NCBI GenBank assembly: GCA_903953145.1
Contig: CAJBIL010000483.1
Coordinates: 1 to 15,929 of the forward strand
From: an uncultured beta proteobacterium
GTDB taxonomy: Bacteria > Pseudomonadota > Gammaproteobacteria > Burkholderiales > Rhodocyclaceae
Length of the DNA stretch: 15,929 nucleotides
Reading direction: 5' to 3'
Program-made: the position numbers and the translations under genes
Shown: positions 13,872 through 15,929 of the stretch, one piece after another
Layout: each line of letters starts with the position of its first letter
Position numbering within the stretch: position 1 is the stretch's first letter
Notes under the pieces: generated by a model
Seen by the model: only the letters and a program-made list of their open reading frames with translations
Database searches by the model: none
Told to the model about the DNA's origin: nothing

Positions 13872-13877
13872 ATTATA
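13872..13877 (-). promoter_or_regulatory. Candidate -10 element (TATAAT) of the DUF1631 gene
   Basis: A perfect TATAAT on the minus strand, 93 bases before the DUF1631 start codon, in the 243-base divergent gap 13779-14021. The expected -35 (CGCAGC) does not match sigma-70 well. The rest of this gap holds no gene that I can support; a GATAAT near 13960-13965 on the plus strand is a weak candidate -10 for the aldo/keto reductase. Confidence 0.35.
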
Positions 13878-14021
13878 GCCGAGGCTTTCGCGGCGCTGCG
13901 TCCGCATTCCGGCTTTGATCGTATGAAACGCGCGAGACTGAAGCCGCCGCCATTTTTTGGCGATAATGCCGTGTGAAGTTGGCATCAGCAGTTTTTTACT
14001 TTGAATGAATCAGGAACCGAT

Positions 14022-15059
14022 ATGAAGAGAAGGCAACTTGGCGAGAGCGCATTGCAGGTTTCCGGAATCTGCCTTGGGACGATGACTTTTGGTGCCCAGA
14101 ATAGTGAGTCCGAGGCGCACGCGCAGCTCGATCGAGCGTTTGCGGCAGGGGTCAATTTTATTGATAGCGCTGAAATGTATGCCGTGCCACCACGCGCGGA
14201 TAGCTATGGCAGGAGCGAGCAGATTGTTGGTAGCTGGCTGGCGCGGCAGGCGCGCGACCAGGTTGTTCTGGCGACCAAGGCGACCGGGCCGGGCCGGGGT
14301 CTCGACTGGATCCGCGGTGGCCCGACCGGCTTTGATCGTGCCAATCTGCGTGCTGCGGTGGAAGGTTCATTACGCCGTTTGCGCACTGACTACATCGATC
14401 TTTATCAACTGCACTGGCCGGCCCGTAACCAGCCGATGTTCGGTGAATGGAAGTACAACCCCGAGGCCGAGCGGGAGGCAACGCCGATTCGGGAAGCGCT
14501 CGAAGTGCTCGCCGAACTGGTGCAGGAAGGCAAGATTCGCTATGTCGGCGTTTCGAATGAGCATCCCTGGGGCGTTATGGAGTTTGTCCGTATGGCGCGC
14601 GATTTCGGATTGCCGCGCGTGGCGACGATCCAGAATGCCTATCACCTGATGAACCGTGTTTTTGAAACGGGGCTTGTCGAAGTGTGTCACCGGGAGAATG
14701 TCTCTCTCTTGCCCTATTCGCCGCTCGCCTTCGGTTTGCTGTCCGGCAAATATATCGACAACCCGCAGGCGCCGGGCCGGATGAGTTTGTTTCCCGGGTT
14801 TGGTCAGCGTTATGCAAAGCCCAATGTCGCCCATGCGGTGCTGGCTTACGCAGCTCTTGCGCACCGGCATGGCTTGACGCCGGGCCAGTTGGCGCTGGCT
14901 TTTGTCTATTCACGCTGGTTTGTGGCGAGTACGATTATTGGCGCAACGACGATGGCGCAGCTTGAGGAGAATCTGGGCGCCTACGCATTGAAACTCTCAC
15001 CGGAAGTGCTGGCTGAGATCGACGCTATTCACCTGCGCTACACCAACCCGGCGCCATGA
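14022..15059 (+). CDS. tas: NADP(H)-dependent aldo/keto reductase, Tas-like
   Basis: A TIM-barrel oxidoreductase of 345 residues, almost the length of E. coli Tas (346). The catalytic tetrad of the family is present: Asp48 and Tyr53 in FIDSAEMY, Lys86 in LATKATG and His131 in LYQLHWP. Tas-type features include the insertion after AEMYAVPPRADSYGRSE and the PMFGEWKYNPE loop, and residues near SNEHPWGVMEF. The C-terminal coenzyme-binding part reads STIIGATTMAQLEENL. The start ATG 14022 has AGGA seven bases upstream; the in-frame TTG at 14001 does not. The natural substrate is unknown, and for Tas it is also poorly defined. The gene stands alone, with a strong terminator just downstream. Confidence 0.93.
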   Translation: MKRRQLGESALQVSGICLGTMTFGAQNSESEAHAQLDRAFAAGVNFIDSAEMYAVPPRADSYGRSEQIVGSWLARQARDQVVLATKATGPGRGLDWIRGGPTGFDRANLRAAVEGSLRRLRTDYIDLYQLHWPARNQPMFGEWKYNPEAEREATPIREALEVLAELVQEGKIRYVGVSNEHPWGVMEFVRMARDFGLPRVATIQNAYHLMNRVFETGLVEVCHRENVSLLPYSPLAFGLLSGKYIDNPQAPGRMSLFPGFGQRYAKPNVAHAVLAYAALAHRHGLTPGQLALAFVYSRWFVASTIIGATTMAQLEENLGAYALKLSPEVLAEIDAIHLRYTNPAP

Positions 15060-15070
15060 GCCGGCGATAA

Positions 15071-15097
15071 AAAGCCGGAGGGCGGGCCTCCGGCTTT
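15071..15097. terminator. Bidirectional intrinsic terminator
   Basis: AAAGCCGGAGG and CCTCCGGCTTT form a perfect 11-base stem around the five-base loop GCGGG, 12 bases after the aldo/keto reductase stop and 17 bases after the DHH phosphoesterase stop on the other strand. The flanking A-run (five A at 15069-15073) gives a U-tract for minus-strand transcripts. The plus strand has a shorter TTT. It serves the two converging genes. Confidence 0.88.
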
Positions 15098-15114
15098 CAG
15101 GGTGTGCCAGCAGT

Positions 15115-15929
15115 TCAGCCGTCCTGGTTGATCTTGCTGATCAGCTCTTTCAGTTTGGCCTCGGCAACATCGTTTTCAACCTGGCAGGTGCCTGCTGCAT
15201 GATGGCCGCCACCGCCGTAAGCGAGCATCAGTTCGCCGATATTTGTTTTGCTGCTGCGGTCGAGGATTGATTTGCCGGTGGCGAAGACCGTGTTTTGCTT
15301 CTGCACGCCCCATAGCACGTGGATCGAGATATTGGTTTGCGGGAAGAGGGCGTAGATCATGAAGCGATTGGTTGCCCAAATGGTTTCTTCATTGCGCAGA
15401 TCCAGCACGACCAGATTGTTATAAACCGTCGCGCAGCGCTGGATTTGTTCCTTTGCTTTGATTGCATGATCAAAATAGAGATCGACGCGTTCCTTGACAT
15501 CCGGCAGCGTAAGAATGTCGTCGATGCCGTGATTCCGGCAATATTGGATCAGATCCATCATCAGCGTGTAATTGCTGACGCGGAACTCGCGGAAACGGCC
15601 GAGGCCGGTGCGCGAATCCATCAGGTAATTGAGCAGCACCCAGTCGCTTGGGTCGAGAATTTCATCGCCGGTAAATTGCGCAGAGTCGGCTTTATCGACG
15701 GCGTCCATCATGTCGTCGGTAATGTTCGGGAAGGCTTTTTTGCCGCCGTAATAGTCATAAACGACACGTGCCGCTGAAGGTGCATCCGGGTCGATCACGC
15801 GGTTGTCACGTTCGCCGCTGACACGCAGTGTTTCCGACTCGTGGTGGTCAAAGACCAGGTGCGCGCTGGCGACATAGGGCAGGTTGGTCGTGATGTCACG
15901 CGCGGTGATGTCAATCTTGCCGTCCTGCA
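15115..15929 (-). CDS. DHH-family phosphoesterase, start beyond the window edge
   Basis: The visible 271 codons are the C-terminal part of a DHH/DHHA1 phosphoesterase; translation was continued by hand upstream of the internal GTG at 15798. The DHH motif itself is visible in HLVFDHHESE near the edge, with an N-terminal segment containing the first metal ligands lying outside. The C-terminal DHHA1 domain has the glycine-rich LAYGGGGHHAAGTCQV that binds the substrate phosphate or nucleotide. Such Mn-dependent enzymes include NrnA-type nanoRNases, c-di-AMP phosphodiesterases and exopolyphosphatase-like proteins. The fragment does not decide between them. No transmembrane, PAS or GGDEF part is visible. 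It converges on the aldo/keto reductase at the shared terminator. Confidence 0.9.
   Translation of the reverse strand, partial: QDGKIDITARDITTNLPYVASAHLVFDHHESETLRVSGERDNRVIDPDAPSAARVVYDYYGGKKAFPNITDDMMDAVDKADSAQFTGDEILDPSDWVLLNYLMDSRTGLGRFREFRVSNYTLMMDLIQYCRNHGIDDILTLPDVKERVDLYFDHAIKAKEQIQRCATVYNNLVVLDLRNEETIWATNRFMIYALFPQTNISIHVLWGVQKQNTVFATGKSILDRSSKTNIGELMLAYGGGGHHAAGTCQVENDVAEAKLKELISKINQDG

Noticed and set aside
13779..13985. N-terminal extension of the DUF1631 protein to 13985
   Set aside because: The added residues look non-coding, have no ribosome site at the far starts, and cross a TATAAT-like element; the start at 13778 has GAGAG at good spacing.
13963..13998. Short ATGCC/GGCAT stem followed by TTTTTT before the aldo/keto reductase
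   Set aside because: The stem is five bases with a ten-base loop, and no plus-strand gene ends upstream of it, so a terminator makes little sense here.
1..15929. CRISPR array, insertion sequence, tRNA, toxin-antitoxin or defence genes
   Set aside because: No regularly spaced direct repeats, transposase motifs, tRNA-like cloverleafs or paired small toxin genes were found on either strand.

Overview
The window looks like chromosomal DNA of a betaproteobacterium, most like the Rhodocyclales (Dechloromonas/Azonexus type). This is inferred from the moderately GC-rich coding sequence and the gene set: glcDEF glycolate oxidase, paired bacteriohemerythrins, HDOD and PP2C signalling proteins, RhlE with a basic tail, and a DUF1631 protein. 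No database search was possible. Genes are densely packed, with no gene-free stretch over 300 bases and no tRNA, rRNA, CRISPR array, insertion sequence or phage gene.

Layout. At 1-403 (minus) is the N-terminal part of an RND-type efflux adaptor, cut by the window edge. At 485-1048 (minus) is a PduO-type cobalamin adenosyltransferase, divergent from a hydroxypyruvate isomerase (1124-1912, plus). Two paralogous single-domain bacteriohemerythrins follow on the minus strand (1920-2399 and 2548-3033). An FNR-type site lies upstream of the second, and three inverted repeats fill the leader of the first. From 3285 to 10037 everything is on the plus strand: a FadR-family regulator, glycolate oxidase glcD-glcE-glcF, then an HDOD protein, a 105-residue orphan protein and a PP2C phosphatase. 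On the minus strand come RhlE (10104-11600) and a large DUF1631 protein (11667-13778). A Tas-like aldo/keto reductase (14022-15059, plus) and a DHH phosphoesterase (15115 to the edge, minus) converge on a strong bidirectional terminator.

How the genes work together. GlcDEF oxidises glycolate to glyoxylate and passes electrons to the respiratory chain. The FadR-family regulator probably senses a small carboxylate and represses its own transcription through the palindrome at 3258-3268. Hydroxypyruvate isomerase fits the later glyoxylate to tartronate semialdehyde to hydroxypyruvate/glycerate steps, although the carboligase is not here. The hemerythrins are likely oxygen-binding proteins made under low oxygen. 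HDOD, orphan and PP2C genes are closely spaced behind glcF and may be a small signalling module read from the same transcript.

Most of the window is ordinary, well-kept housekeeping and accessory metabolism. The least explained parts are the repeat-rich hemerythrin leader, the shared aromatic C-terminal tail of the hemerythrins, and the HDOD/orphan/PP2C module. Nothing seen amounts to a clear new defence or mobile system.
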